Part shown: in pieces, positions 26,132 through 34,682 of the stretch | How positions within the stretch are numbered: position 1 is the first letter of the stretch | Layout: every line of letters begins with the position of its first letter | Assembly (NCBI RefSeq): GCF_044751345.1 | Contig: NZ_JBIWXY010000001.1 | Location: 124,001-188,000 of the forward strand | Reading direction: 5' to 3' | DNA length: 64,000 bases | Source: Methylobacillus methanolivorans | GTDB lineage: Bacteria > Pseudomonadota > Gammaproteobacteria > Burkholderiales > Methylophilaceae | The notes under the pieces: model-generated | What the model saw: only the letters and a program-made list of their open reading frames with translations | Database searches by the model: none | What the model was told of the DNA's origin: nothing | Made by a program: the position numbers and the translations under genes

Positions 26132-27139
26132 ATGGCGGATAATTTTCTCTCTCAGGAAGAAGTCGATGCACTGCTCAGGGGCGTAAGTAATGAGCAGGAA
26201 GATGACACGCCTGCCGTTGACCCTGCTGGCGTACGTAACTACAACCTGGCTACCCAGGAGCGTATTGTCCGTGGGCGCATGCCGACATTGGAAATTATCA
26301 ATGAGCGGTTTGCGCGCCTGTTGCGTATAGGCCTGTTCAATTTCCTTCGTCGTACCACTGAGGTCTCGGTAGGCCCAGTCAAGATATCCAAATATAGCGA
26401 ATTCATCCGTAACCTGGTTGTGCCGACCAATCTTAATCTGGTGCAGATGAAGCCATTGCGTGGCACAGCGCTGATGGTGTTTGATCCTACGCTGGTGTTC
26501 CTGATCGTGGATAACCTGTTTGGTGGCGATGGACGTTTTCATACCCGCGTTGAGGGACGTGATTTCACCCAGACCGAGCAACGTATCATCCAGAAGGTAT
26601 TGGCGATTGTTTTCGAGACATATGCTAAATCCTGGGAACCAGTCTACAAGCTGGATTTCGAGTATATCCGCTCTGAGATGAACACCCAGTTTGCCAATAT
26701 CGCCACACCGAATGAAGTCGTGGTATCGACTACTTTCAATATCGAGTTGGGTGCCTCCAATGGAGAAATCCATTTCTGTTTCCCTTACTCGATGATAGAG
26801 CCGATCCGCGATGTGCTGACTTCACCACTACAGGGCGAATCGCTGGGGGTTGATAAACGTTGGGTGCGGCTCATGACGCAGCAGATACAAAGTGCCGAGG
26901 TGATGTTGATTGCCGATTTGGCGAAGGCGAGCATGACATTGGGCGATATCCTCAATATGAAGATAGGCGATGTCATTCCGCTATCGATTTCCGAGGAGGT
27001 CGAGGCCAAAGTGGATAATGTGCCGGTAATGCAGTGTAAATATGGCGTGTTCAACGGTCAGTATGCATTGCGAGTAGAGAAATTGCTGCGATCAAATTCC
27101 AGCGAATATGTAAAAGGAGAGGTATCCGATGGCGATTGA
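26132..27139 (+). CDS. fliM: Flagellar motor switch protein FliM
   Basis: The 335-residue C-ring protein that binds CheY-P. The N-terminal CheY-binding peptide (LSQEEVDALLRGV) is intact, followed by the GGxG-containing middle domain (DNLFGGDGRFHTRVEGRDFT) and the C-terminal SpoA domain. The end overlaps fliN. An intact CheY peptide implies chemotaxis genes elsewhere in the genome. Confidence 0.97.
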   Translation: MADNFLSQEEVDALLRGVSNEQEDDTPAVDPAGVRNYNLATQERIVRGRMPTLEIINERFARLLRIGLFNFLRRTTEVSVGPVKISKYSEFIRNLVVPTNLNLVQMKPLRGTALMVFDPTLVFLIVDNLFGGDGRFHTRVEGRDFTQTEQRIIQKVLAIVFETYAKSWEPVYKLDFEYIRSEMNTQFANIATPNEVVVSTTFNIELGASNGEIHFCFPYSMIEPIRDVLTSPLQGESLGVDKRWVRLMTQQIQSAEVMLIADLAKASMTLGDILNMKIGDVIPLSISEEVEAKVDNVPVMQCKYGVFNGQYALRVEKLLRSNSSEYVKGEVSDGD

Positions 27140-27557
27140 TCCCAATGAAGAACAGTTGATGGATGACTGGGGTGCTGCCATGGCAGAGCAAAGCCAGGCA
27201 GAAGAAAGCGATGTCTCGGCATTATTGGGTGGAAAGACCGAACAGGCGCCTGTATTTACCGAGTTTTCTGCCAAGAGCAAGCTGCATGAAACCCAGAATG
27301 ATATCGACTTCATCCTGGACATCCCTGTGCAGCTTACTGTTGAGCTTGGTCGTACCAAGATTGCAATTAAGAACCTGTTGCAGCTTGCTCAAGGCTCGGT
27401 GGTTGAGCTGGATGGCTTGGCTGGGGAGCCCATGGATGTATTGGTGAACGGTTGCCTGATTGCCCAGGGCGAGGTGGTGGTTGTGAATGACAAATTTGGC
27501 ATCCGCTTGACGGATATCATCACGCCCGCGGAACGTATCCGTAAAATCAACAAGTAA
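27129..27557 (+). CDS. fliN: Flagellar motor switch protein FliN
   Basis: A 142-residue SpoA-domain protein of the C-ring. The N-terminal 55 residues are variable and acidic; the conserved part runs from ILDIPVQLTVELGRTKIAIK to LVNGCLIAQGEVVVVNDKFG and ITPAERIRKI. It overlaps fliM by eleven bases. Confidence 0.97.
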   Translation: MAIDPNEEQLMDDWGAAMAEQSQAEESDVSALLGGKTEQAPVFTEFSAKSKLHETQNDIDFILDIPVQLTVELGRTKIAIKNLLQLAQGSVVELDGLAGEPMDVLVNGCLIAQGEVVVVNDKFGIRLTDIITPAERIRKINK

Positions 27558-27572
27558 TCGAGCTGGGTTTTG

Positions 27573-28001
27573 ATGAATAAGATAAAAAGCACCATGGCCT
27601 CTAGGATTGCCTTGTCTAGCATATCGCTGAGTCCTGCGCTGGCTTTTGCAGCGGCAGAAGAAGTATCCACGACCGGCAGCCTGCTGCGCATGGTGTTGGG
27701 CCTAGCATTGGTGCTGGGCGTTATGGTGGCCGTTGCCTGGTTGATGAAGCGCATGACGCCTGGGCTTAAGCAGCAGTCTGTGGTGCGCATTGTCGGTGGC
27801 GTGAGTGTGGGCAGCCGTGAGCGAGTCGTTGTTGTTGAAGTCGCCGGGCGTTGGCTGGTACTCGGTGTAGCACCAGGTCAGGTCACTAGCCTGGCTGATC
27901 TTGAACCTGGAGAAGAAATTCCAATCATCGCGCCTGTCGCTCACCAAGCGAGCGTGCCGTTTTCAGCTTGGCTGAATAAGTCCCTGAACAGAAAGCCTTG
28001 A
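27573..28001 (+). CDS. fliO: Flagellar biosynthetic protein FliO
   Basis: A 142-residue membrane protein that helps assemble the FliP-Q-R core. It has an N-terminal signal-like region, one TM segment (MVLGLALVLGVMVAVAWLMK) and a cytoplasmic beta domain (RIVGGVSVGSRERVVVVEVA). ATG 27573 is chosen over the TTG three bases upstream. Confidence 0.9.
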   Translation: MNKIKSTMASRIALSSISLSPALAFAAAEEVSTTGSLLRMVLGLALVLGVMVAVAWLMKRMTPGLKQQSVVRIVGGVSVGSRERVVVVEVAGRWLVLGVAPGQVTSLADLEPGEEIPIIAPVAHQASVPFSAWLNKSLNRKP

Positions 28002-28006
28002 TTGCC

Positions 28007-28759
28007 ATGCATGCACGTTATCTCACGATTCTTCTGTGCGCGGTGATTTTGGGCCTGCCATTACTTGGTCACGCGGCAGAGCCTGGCGGCTTAAGCCTGA
28101 TCAATAGCCAGCCCGCTGCTGGTGGTGGCCAGAATTATTCCCTCAGCATCCAGACCCTGATCCTGCTGACTTCGCTGTCTTTCCTGCCAGCGGCCTTGCT
28201 CATGATGACAGGGTTTACCCGGATCATTATTGTCCTGTCATTGCTACGCCAAGCATTGGGTACACAATCCTCGCCACCTAACCAAGTGCTGGTGGGGTTG
28301 GCGCTATTCCTGACCTTTTTCGTGATGGGGCCGGTATTCGAGCGCATTTATACCGAGGCTTATCAGCCATTTGACGAAGAACGTATCACCATGCAGGAAG
28401 CCATGGTGCGTGGCTCTATTCCGCTTAAGGAATTCATGCTCAAGCAAACACGCGAGTCCGACTTGGCCTTATTTTTCAAGATGTCGCGTACTGATGCGGT
28501 TGCTACACCTGAAGAGGTTCCCTTGCGTGTCCTAGTGCCGGCATTCGTCACTAGCGAGTTGAAAACAGCATTCCAGATCGGCTTTGCGATTTTTATTCCC
28601 TTCCTGATTATCGATATGGTGGTTGCCAGTATTTTGATGTCGATGGGGATGATGATGGTATCACCCGCTATCGTGGCTTTGCCGTTCAAGCTGATGCTAT
28701 TTGTGCTGGTTGATGGTTGGCAATTACTACTGGGGTCGCTGGCCCAAAGCTTTTATTAG
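28007..28759 (+). CDS. fliP: Flagellar export gate protein FliP
   Basis: A 250-residue core component of the flagellar type III export gate. A cleavable signal peptide (to about HAAE), then the FliP signatures FTRIIIVLSLLRQALGTQSS, PPNQVLVGLALFLTFFVMGP and LVDGWQLLLGSLAQSFY. ATG 28007 is preferred; an in-frame TTG at 27998 overlaps the fliO stop. Confidence 0.95.
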   Translation: MHARYLTILLCAVILGLPLLGHAAEPGGLSLINSQPAAGGGQNYSLSIQTLILLTSLSFLPAALLMMTGFTRIIIVLSLLRQALGTQSSPPNQVLVGLALFLTFFVMGPVFERIYTEAYQPFDEERITMQEAMVRGSIPLKEFMLKQTRESDLALFFKMSRTDAVATPEEVPLRVLVPAFVTSELKTAFQIGFAIFIPFLIIDMVVASILMSMGMMMVSPAIVALPFKLMLFVLVDGWQLLLGSLAQSFY

Positions 28760-28768
28760 GGGTACAAG

Positions 28769-29044
28769 ATGAGCATGAGTCCAGAGCAGGTGATGACCAT
28801 AGGTCGCCAGGCAGCAGAGGTGTTGTTGATGATGGCGGGACCTATATTGCTGGTGGTGTTGGCAATAGGCTTGCTCGTGAGCATTTTTCAGGCTGCGACG
28901 CAGATCAATGAAACCACGTTGACCTTCATCCCTAAGTTATTGGGTGTATTTGCTACATTGCTGATCGCCGGGCCATGGATGCTGTCGGTATTCACTGATT
29001 ATCTCAGGGCTGTGTTCACCAGTATTCCGACCTTGGCTGGATAA
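28769..29044 (+). CDS. fliQ: Flagellar export gate protein FliQ
   Basis: A 91-residue protein with two TM helices and the motif QAATQINETTLTFIPKLLGV, typical of FliQ. It starts ten bases after fliP. Confidence 0.96.
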   Translation: MSMSPEQVMTIGRQAAEVLLMMAGPILLVVLAIGLLVSIFQAATQINETTLTFIPKLLGVFATLLIAGPWMLSVFTDYLRAVFTSIPTLAG

Positions 29045-29054
29045 TTGAACCTTC

Positions 29055-29858
29055 ATGGTAACAGTCACAAGCGAATTCCTGCAGGTATGGGTGGCTACGC
29101 TGATGTGGCCGCTGACGCGCATTCTCGCCTTTATCGCTATCGCTCCCATATTCAATCATCGGGCACTGCCAAATAATATCAAGCTCGGCTTTGGCCTAGT
29201 GTTGACCGTTGCGGTGATCCCTGCCATTCCTGATATTCCGCCTGTCTCGGTATTTTCCATGAGCGGCTTGCTGATCCTCATGCAACAGATCCTCATCGGG
29301 ATGGCGATGGGGTTTAGCCTGCGCATCATTTTCTCCGCCGTGGAGCTTGCTGGACATGCTGCCGGGATGACGATGGGGCTAGGCTTTGCCATGTTTTATG
29401 ATCCGCAGACACAAGGGCAGAGCACTGCCATTGGTCAGTTCCTGGTGGTATTGTCGATGTTGATTTTCTTGAGCATCAACGGCCATCTAGTCGTGATTTC
29501 CACTTTGTTGGAAAGCTTTTCCACCTTCCCTATCACGGCAGAGCCCAATTTTGGGCTGAATCCCTATAAAATCGCTTTATGGGGAGGCAAGATATTCAGT
29601 GCCGGGTTATTGATTTCATTACCTATCATCACGGCATTGCTATTGGCCAACTTGGCGCTTGGGATATTGACGCGAACTGCGCCACAGCTCAACCTGTTCG
29701 GGATAGGTTTCCCGATCACCATCGCGTTGGGTTTCTTGCTGATGATGCTGGCATTGCCTTACATGATGCAGCCCATACAGAGACTGATGCATGAGAGCAT
29801 GAGCTTCATGCAGGAAATAGCTAATCCTGTGATGACAGCAGGGCCTCAGACACAATAG
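29055..29858 (+). CDS. fliR: Flagellar export gate protein FliR
   Basis: A 267-residue multi-span gate component. The family pattern is seen in the N-terminal segment (RILAFIAIAPIFNHRALPNN) and near the end (GFLLMMLALPYMMQPIQRLM). It completes fliL-R; no flhB or flhA follows here, so those lie elsewhere. Confidence 0.95.
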   Translation: MVTVTSEFLQVWVATLMWPLTRILAFIAIAPIFNHRALPNNIKLGFGLVLTVAVIPAIPDIPPVSVFSMSGLLILMQQILIGMAMGFSLRIIFSAVELAGHAAGMTMGLGFAMFYDPQTQGQSTAIGQFLVVLSMLIFLSINGHLVVISTLLESFSTFPITAEPNFGLNPYKIALWGGKIFSAGLLISLPIITALLLANLALGILTRTAPQLNLFGIGFPITIALGFLLMMLALPYMMQPIQRLMHESMSFMQEIANPVMTAGPQTQ

Positions 29859-29885
29859 AAAAATGCAATCTGAAAGTGGAATGGT

Positions 29886-31103
29886 ATGACACAAGACCAG
29901 GCATATATCGGCCGCCAGCCCATTATGAACGCCAAGCAAGAGATCGTGGCCTACGAGTTGTTCTTCCGCCATAGTGCCGAGGCAACGACGGCGGTCTATG
30001 AAAACAGCTTGCAGGCCTGTAACCGGGTGTTGGTGAACACGATCAGCGATATGGGCACATTGTGGCTGCTGGGCGACAAGCTGGCTTTTCTCAATATTAG
30101 TGAGGAAATGCTGCATAGTGAGCTACTGGAATTGCTTCCTCCCACCAAGACCGTACTTGAGTTAGAGGCGTTCGTTGCGCCAAACGCAGCAGTGCTTGAG
30201 CGCTGCGAGTTCCTGCGCAAGCGTGGTTACCGGATTGCCCTCAAGGACAAGGGCGAGTCCCTAGTTGGGTCTGCACTGATTGATTATGCTGATTACGTGA
30301 AGATCGATATCCTGGCCTACACCATGGATGAAGTGGCAAGGAGGTTCCTCGAGTACCAGATACTTGGTGTTACTGTAGTGGCAGAAAGGGTTGAGCATCA
30401 TCATCAATACGATGCATGTCACAATATTGGCTTTCCCTTGATTCAAGGCTTCTACTTCGCCCATACAGAAACCTTTACGGCCAAGGTCATTAATCCAGCA
30501 TTTTCAGCTGTGTTGGACCTCCTCAACATGATCAGCCGCGATGCAGATATGCGTGAAGTGGAACATGGGTTCAAGCGAGATGCAGCACTTTCTTTCAAGC
30601 TATTGCGTTACATCAATTCGGTGGGTTTTGGCTTGTCCTGCGAAATCCAATCCCTTCGTCATGCCCTGACAATTATCGGCACCAAGCAGCTGTATCGCTG
30701 GTTAACCTTGTTGATGATCACTGCGGGGGAAAATTCCGCAGCACCGGCACTTATGAAAACCTCTATCACGCGCGGTCGTCTGACAGAGTTGCTGGGCGAG
30801 GGCTACTTCGACAAGACCGGGCGCGACAATCTGTTCGTCACTGGTGTATTTTCCATGCTGGACTTGATGCTGGAAATGCCCATGGACCGTGTGCTGGAGA
30901 AAATTGATCTGCCAGATGCGACTCAAGATGCGTTGTTGCATCGAGAGGGGATTTATGGGCCATTCCTGCAGCTGGCAGAGGCCTGTGAAAACCAGGATAA
31001 CAATCGCATTATTGCATTGGCAGAAAGCCTGCAACTTGACCCGAACAAGGTCAATGATGCCCACATTGCTGCCTTGGCGTGGGTGGAAGCGCTCGGGGTC
31101 TAG
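29886..31103 (+). CDS. EAL-HDOD signalling protein (YuxH type) with degenerate EAL site
   Basis: A 405-residue cytoplasmic protein with an N-terminal EAL-like domain (1-200) and a C-terminal HDOD domain (about 200-400, with RDAALSFKLLRYINSVGF). Start YIGRQPIMNAKQEIVAYELF is the usual YuxH form. The EAL motif reads ELFFR. The DDFG metal-binding motif is replaced by KDKG (in IALKDKGES), while the AER-VE and KID elements remain. c-di-GMP hydrolysis is therefore doubtful; binding or scaffolding is more likely. It follows fliR by 27 bases and may be co-transcribed, linking it to motility control. A strong palindromic terminator follows. Confidence 0.85.
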   Translation: MTQDQAYIGRQPIMNAKQEIVAYELFFRHSAEATTAVYENSLQACNRVLVNTISDMGTLWLLGDKLAFLNISEEMLHSELLELLPPTKTVLELEAFVAPNAAVLERCEFLRKRGYRIALKDKGESLVGSALIDYADYVKIDILAYTMDEVARRFLEYQILGVTVVAERVEHHHQYDACHNIGFPLIQGFYFAHTETFTAKVINPAFSAVLDLLNMISRDADMREVEHGFKRDAALSFKLLRYINSVGFGLSCEIQSLRHALTIIGTKQLYRWLTLLMITAGENSAAPALMKTSITRGRLTELLGEGYFDKTGRDNLFVTGVFSMLDLMLEMPMDRVLEKIDLPDATQDALLHREGIYGPFLQLAEACENQDNNRIIALAESLQLDPNKVNDAHIAALAWVEALGV

Positions 31104-31110
31104 TCTTTTA

Positions 31111-31160
31111 CATGCATCAACTAAAAAGCCGGCACATGCCGGCTTTTTAGTTGATGCATG
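31111..31160. terminator. 50-bp perfect palindrome, bidirectional terminator
   Basis: Two 24-base arms, each CATGCATCAACTAAAAAGCC plus GGCA, are exact reverse complements separated only by CA. The GCCGGC core with A5/T5 flanks gives a strong intrinsic terminator on either strand, right after the EAL-HDOD gene. Confidence 0.85.
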
Positions 31161-31215
31161 ATAGTGATGATGATTTTTGATTTGCCCTAGGTGCATTTGA
31201 CGGGCAATATTTAGC

Positions 31216-31280
31216 ACACTTGAAAGTGTTGTATCCAGACGGACCTGGGCATCGTACCCAAACTCCGATTAGCCTGGAGT
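31216..31280 (+). promoter_or_regulatory. Leader with three small hairpins before the secretin-like gene
   Basis: Hairpins ACACTT/AAGTGT (31216-31229), TGGG/CCCA (31246-31260) and ACTCC/GGAGT (31262-31280) follow one another just ahead of the ribosome binding site. No known riboswitch core is recognised; a c-di-GMP aptamer was looked for and not found. Confidence 0.3.
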
Positions 31281-31305
31281 AGACTCATTGGAGAGGAAGT
31301 AAAGA

Positions 31306-32112
31306 ATGCGATTCTGGTTGATTGTCATATGCTTGTATTGCCAGCCAATTTGGGCCGCGGGCTTGGATTTCAAGATGATTACCTTGCAGCATCGCTTTCC
31401 GCAGGACATTCTGCCTGCAGTGCAACAACTCATAGGATCTGAAGGTTCAGTGACGGCGATAGACCATCACTTGGTTGTCCGAGCCAGCAGCGAAAAAATG
31501 GAGATGGTTGAGGCTTTGGTGGAGCGGTTGGATACTGTCCAGCGTAATGTGCGGATCACTGTTCGCCATGATGAATCTGTGGCGCAGCGTGAACGCTCAA
31601 TAGGTGTGGATGGTAGTGTGCGTCATGGGAATGCTGAATTTGGTGTGAATGATGCTCATGGTTCACGCGAGGGTTTGCGCTTCGATGTGGACGATAATTT
31701 GGCGCTGAGTCAGCGCCGTGGAGAGCAATTCCTCACTGTGCTGGATGGTGAGCGGGCTTTCATCCAAGTGGGGCAGGTCGTGCCTTTTACTCAGCAATGG
31801 ATATTCTTGACGGCACAATATGCCAATGTGCAACAGACAACAGAGTTTTATGAAGTTACCACGGGGTTTGCCGTTAGGCCGAGATACATTGGGAATGACG
31901 TGGAGGTGGAAATTACCCCCCGTATCGCAAGGCTCAACACCTCCGGGGTGATTGATTTTGAACAGTTATCGACTACTGTGCGTACGCCACGTGGGCAATG
32001 GCTTGATATTGGTGGTGTCATGCAGGCGCGCGATGAAGTGAGTCGTGCAATCCTCTCGCAAAACCAATATGGCGAAGGAAAGAACAGTCGTTTGCAAATC
32101 AAGGTGGATTAA
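31306..32112 (+). CDS. Truncated secretin-like exported protein
   Basis: A 268-residue protein with a signal peptide (to about WAAG). Next is a NolW/secretin N1-like repeat (about 22-80: MITLQHRFPQDILPAVQQLI, then LVVRASSEKMEMVEALVERL). The C-terminal part has strands recalling the secretin core (RYIGNDVEVEITPRIARL; TVRTPRGQWLDIGGVM). It is far shorter than PilQ, GspD or YscC and has no long barrel region, pilotin tail or neighbouring secretion genes. It may be a periplasmic partner of another secretin or a relic. AGGAAG precedes the ATG. Function unknown. Confidence 0.7.
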   Translation: MRFWLIVICLYCQPIWAAGLDFKMITLQHRFPQDILPAVQQLIGSEGSVTAIDHHLVVRASSEKMEMVEALVERLDTVQRNVRITVRHDESVAQRERSIGVDGSVRHGNAEFGVNDAHGSREGLRFDVDDNLALSQRRGEQFLTVLDGERAFIQVGQVVPFTQQWIFLTAQYANVQQTTEFYEVTTGFAVRPRYIGNDVEVEITPRIARLNTSGVIDFEQLSTTVRTPRGQWLDIGGVMQARDEVSRAILSQNQYGEGKNSRLQIKVD

Positions 32113-32298
32113 AAAGATTTACTGCTTGTTTTTTTGTTCAAAAAATAGCGAAAGTTTGTGCTAAATAAGGCTGGTAGCCAAAAAACAGTGGTATTTTTTA
32201 TCGAAAATGGTAGAATTTTTGGCACTCGGTTGGTTTAAAGGCTTACCGTACTGGTTTTAAAAAATTTATTGTCTACACTACATCTTAAGGGATAAAAA

Positions 32299-32511
32299 AT
32301 GACACGTTCCGCTCTGCTTGCCGCTCTGCTCGCACTTGCTTTGACTGCTTGCGGTCAAAAGGAAGAGGCTCCTGCTGAAGCTCCTGCTGTTGAAGAAGCT
32401 GCTCCTGCTGTTGAAGAAGCACCAGCTGAAGCTCCTGCAGCTGAAGAAGCTGCTCCTGCTGAAGCTCCAGCAGAAGAAGCACCAGCTGCTCCTGCAGAAG
32501 AAGCTAAGTAA
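32299..32511 (+). CDS. Small Ala/Glu/Pro-repeat lipoprotein
   Basis: A 70-residue predicted lipoprotein: signal MTRSALLAALLALALTAC with lipobox LTAC (Cys18). The mature part is made almost only of Ala, Glu and Pro in imperfect EEAPAEAPA-type repeats and ends EEAK. Codons are nearly all GCT/GCA, CCT/CCA and GAA, and AAGGGA lies before the ATG, which suggests strong expression. No folded domain is visible; an extended acidic periplasmic spacer or envelope polymer is possible. Flanked by two downstream hairpins, one a strong terminator. Repeats also make length change by slippage likely. Confidence 0.75.
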   Translation: MTRSALLAALLALALTACGQKEEAPAEAPAVEEAAPAVEEAPAEAPAAEEAAPAEAPAEEAPAAPAEEAK

Positions 32512-32518
32512 TTGATAG

Positions 32519-32536
32519 GCTGGCTTCTATGCCAGC
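32519..32536 (+). terminator. Short hairpin directly after the lipoprotein gene
   Basis: GCTGGC/GCCAGC stem with a 6-base loop and no T run; perhaps an mRNA-stabilising 3' hairpin. Confidence 0.4.
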
Positions 32537-32552
32537 TTCAATTATCTAGATC

Positions 32553-32577
32553 AAAAAGCCAGCATTGCTGGCTTTTT
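32553..32577 (+). terminator. Intrinsic terminator
   Basis: AAAAAGCCAGC, loop ATT, GCTGGCTTTTT: symmetric, so it can serve the lipoprotein gene and the convergent hydrolase gene. Confidence 0.85.
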
Positions 32578-32604
32578 GTTTTTGTATTGCCCATTTTTTA
32601 AAAT

Positions 32605-33378
32605 CTATTTGATTTCCCGCCAGTCGAACCCTTCTGCTTGGCTGGCAATACCAATCCAGTGTTCTTCACAGTTGAGTGTGCGGCTTAATGCGGCATTGAC
32701 CAGTGCTGGCTGATTGTTTTTCTCGCTCAAGTGCGCTGCCACAATGTGCTGTAGTTTGCGATTGTCCAGCTTGCCCAATAGACTCGCTGCACTCTCATTA
32801 TCCAAATGTCCTAGACGACTGCCTACCCGTTGTTTCAAAGAGCGTATATAAGGTCCATTACGCAGCATGTCGAGATCATGGTTGCATTCCAGTACTAAGG
32901 AGTCACAAGCGTTCAATATCGCTTCAATATGGGGCGTGGTTGTGCCAACGTCAGTCAGTACGCCGAGCTTGTGTCGACCATTTTTAAAAACGTACTGTAC
33001 TGGTTCGCGCGCATCGTGTGGCACCGGGTACGGCTGGATATGCAGGTCGCCAATGTTGAATGGTTGATGACTGTCGATGATATGTAGCTCAAACCCTTGA
33101 TCCTTGGGGATGAGCTTCTGGCTCATGACATAAGTCCCATAGGTGAGCCAAACCGGGATGCGATATTTGTTCGCGAGTTTGAATACGCCATTGGTATGGT
33201 CATCGTGCTCATGTGTGACGAGAATGCCAGCTATGTCGTTGGCTTGTAGGCCTAGCCTGGCGAGGCGGTATAGGGTGTCTTTGAGCCCAAAGCCACAATC
33301 CAGCAACAAGCGGGTGGAGGATTGCTCTATGATCAGGCCATTGCCTGCACTGCCGCTACCAAGTGAGGCGAATCGCAT
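32605..33378 (-). CDS. Metallo-beta-lactamase-fold hydrolase (YycJ/WalJ-like)
   Basis: A 257-residue cytoplasmic MBL-fold protein with the zinc motif THEHDDH (55-61), a His in PVPHDAREPVQY, Asp in GVLTDVG and His in AAHLSEKNNQP. YycJ-type proteins are predicted 5'-3' exonucleases or phosphoesterases with a role in cell-wall or DNA mismatch processes; the substrate here is not known. It follows bamC on the same strand in the usual betaproteobacterial order dapA-bamC-yycJ. Confidence 0.88.
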   Translation of the reverse strand: MRFASLGSGSAGNGLIIEQSSTRLLLDCGFGLKDTLYRLARLGLQANDIAGILVTHEHDDHTNGVFKLANKYRIPVWLTYGTYVMSQKLIPKDQGFELHIIDSHQPFNIGDLHIQPYPVPHDAREPVQYVFKNGRHKLGVLTDVGTTTPHIEAILNACDSLVLECNHDLDMLRNGPYIRSLKQRVGSRLGHLDNESAASLLGKLDNRKLQHIVAAHLSEKNNQPALVNAALSRTLNCEEHWIGIASQAEGFDWREIK

Positions 33379-33446
33379 ATCAGGGAAAGCAGGTTAGATA
33401 TCTGTTGTCGCATGGATAGAGAATGCGACAACAGATAAAGGTCATA

Positions 33447-34655
33447 TTACTTGAGTTGCTCGAACAGCAGGTTGATGATGCGGTTTGCTGTGGAGGTGCG
33501 CTCGCGATTGCCATCCTTGTCGGTGATGGTGATGACCGAGTTATTGCTACTGGAACTTTCTACCTTGACTTGGTATTGGTTTTCACCAGATTTACGCTTC
33601 TTGTTGCCATCCTTGTCGGTTTTGTCATCACCCCAGAATTTCAGGCTTTCCAGCAGGCCTTTCTTTTCCTTTGGTGCTTCATCAATGTCATTGTCGGTAT
33701 AGCGTACATAGAACACGCCGTTGGAGCGGTCGCGATCTTCGACAACGAAGCCAACACGGTCCAGCGCCAACCCTACACGGCGCCATGCACGATCAAACGC
33801 GTCGTTGGTGCTCAGGCTGAGGGTGCCATCACTTTCCTTGTTTATGGTGGCACGTAGCTCAGGAGATGCATTGGCGATGATGGTGCGGGATTTCTTTTCC
33901 TCAACGCCCAGGCGTACCATCAGCCTGCGTAACAATTCGGCATCGATGTCTTCTGCCATGGCGCGGGATTCATCAGCACCCGTGCGTTTGGTCTTGGTAG
34001 GCGCGTAGCCCATCTCGACTTCACCTGCAATAGTACGCACCTTGACCTTGCCATCATCAGGCACATTGCTGACAGCACGATGGCTCATATAGATTTCGGT
34101 GGTACCTTGTTCAACGCCACGGTCAATACGGGTGCGGAACTTCTGGCGATTTTGCAGGCTGTTCAGCTTGTCTAACCAGCCCTGGAATTTTTCCAGATAG
34201 GATTTATCGCCAATATCCAGCGAACTAGGATCTACCCATTCTGTTTCTATGACGCCAGTTTGCGCGTTTTCCACTTGTACAGCAAAGCCAAGGTCAGTCC
34301 AGAACTCGCGAATAACGGGCCATACTTTTTCTGGTGCGGCATTCACGACCAGCCAGCGTTGTGCGCCAGCTCGTTCCATGCGTACGCCATCAGCATTTGG
34401 CAGCACCTTGTCCTGCTCGTTTTCTAGCTGACCGTTTTTATTCAGCGACTGGCTGTAATCAGAATAGTTGGTCGCGGCACCAGGAATGGCATAAGCATCA
34501 CTAGCCGAGATGTTGGTCAGGTCAGGAGGGACTTCCAGCGGGCGCGAGCGGCCTGCCGCCTTGTAGTCTGAGCTGGTATCAATAAACGGAATGGAGCATC
34601 CGCTAATGGTGAGTAATGTAGCCAGTAAAACAGGTTTGATTGTGAATCGATTCAT
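33447..34655 (-). CDS. bamC: Outer-membrane assembly lipoprotein BamC
   Basis: Component of the BAM complex that inserts beta-barrel proteins. The 402-residue protein has a lipoprotein signal ending TISGC (Cys20), the conserved unstructured start (RSRPLEVPPDLTNI) that lies on BamD, and two helix-grip domains (the first around ERAGAQRWLVVNAAPEKVWP, the second around FDRAWRRVGLALDRVGFVVE). A Lys/Asp-rich insert (KDGNKKRKSGENQYQ) lies in the second. Immediately downstream of dapA, as in E. coli. Confidence 0.92.
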   Translation of the reverse strand: MNRFTIKPVLLATLLTISGCSIPFIDTSSDYKAAGRSRPLEVPPDLTNISASDAYAIPGAATNYSDYSQSLNKNGQLENEQDKVLPNADGVRMERAGAQRWLVVNAAPEKVWPVIREFWTDLGFAVQVENAQTGVIETEWVDPSSLDIGDKSYLEKFQGWLDKLNSLQNRQKFRTRIDRGVEQGTTEIYMSHRAVSNVPDDGKVKVRTIAGEVEMGYAPTKTKRTGADESRAMAEDIDAELLRRLMVRLGVEEKKSRTIIANASPELRATINKESDGTLSLSTNDAFDRAWRRVGLALDRVGFVVEDRDRSNGVFYVRYTDNDIDEAPKEKKGLLESLKFWGDDKTDKDGNKKRKSGENQYQVKVESSSSNNSVITITDKDGNRERTSTANRIINLLFEQLK

Positions 34656-34682
34656 GGTTTCTCTTGACTGATAACTGAGGCA

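Noticed and set aside
31190..31305. c-di-GMP riboswitch before the secretin-like gene
   Set aside because: The hairpins lack the conserved aptamer core sequences.
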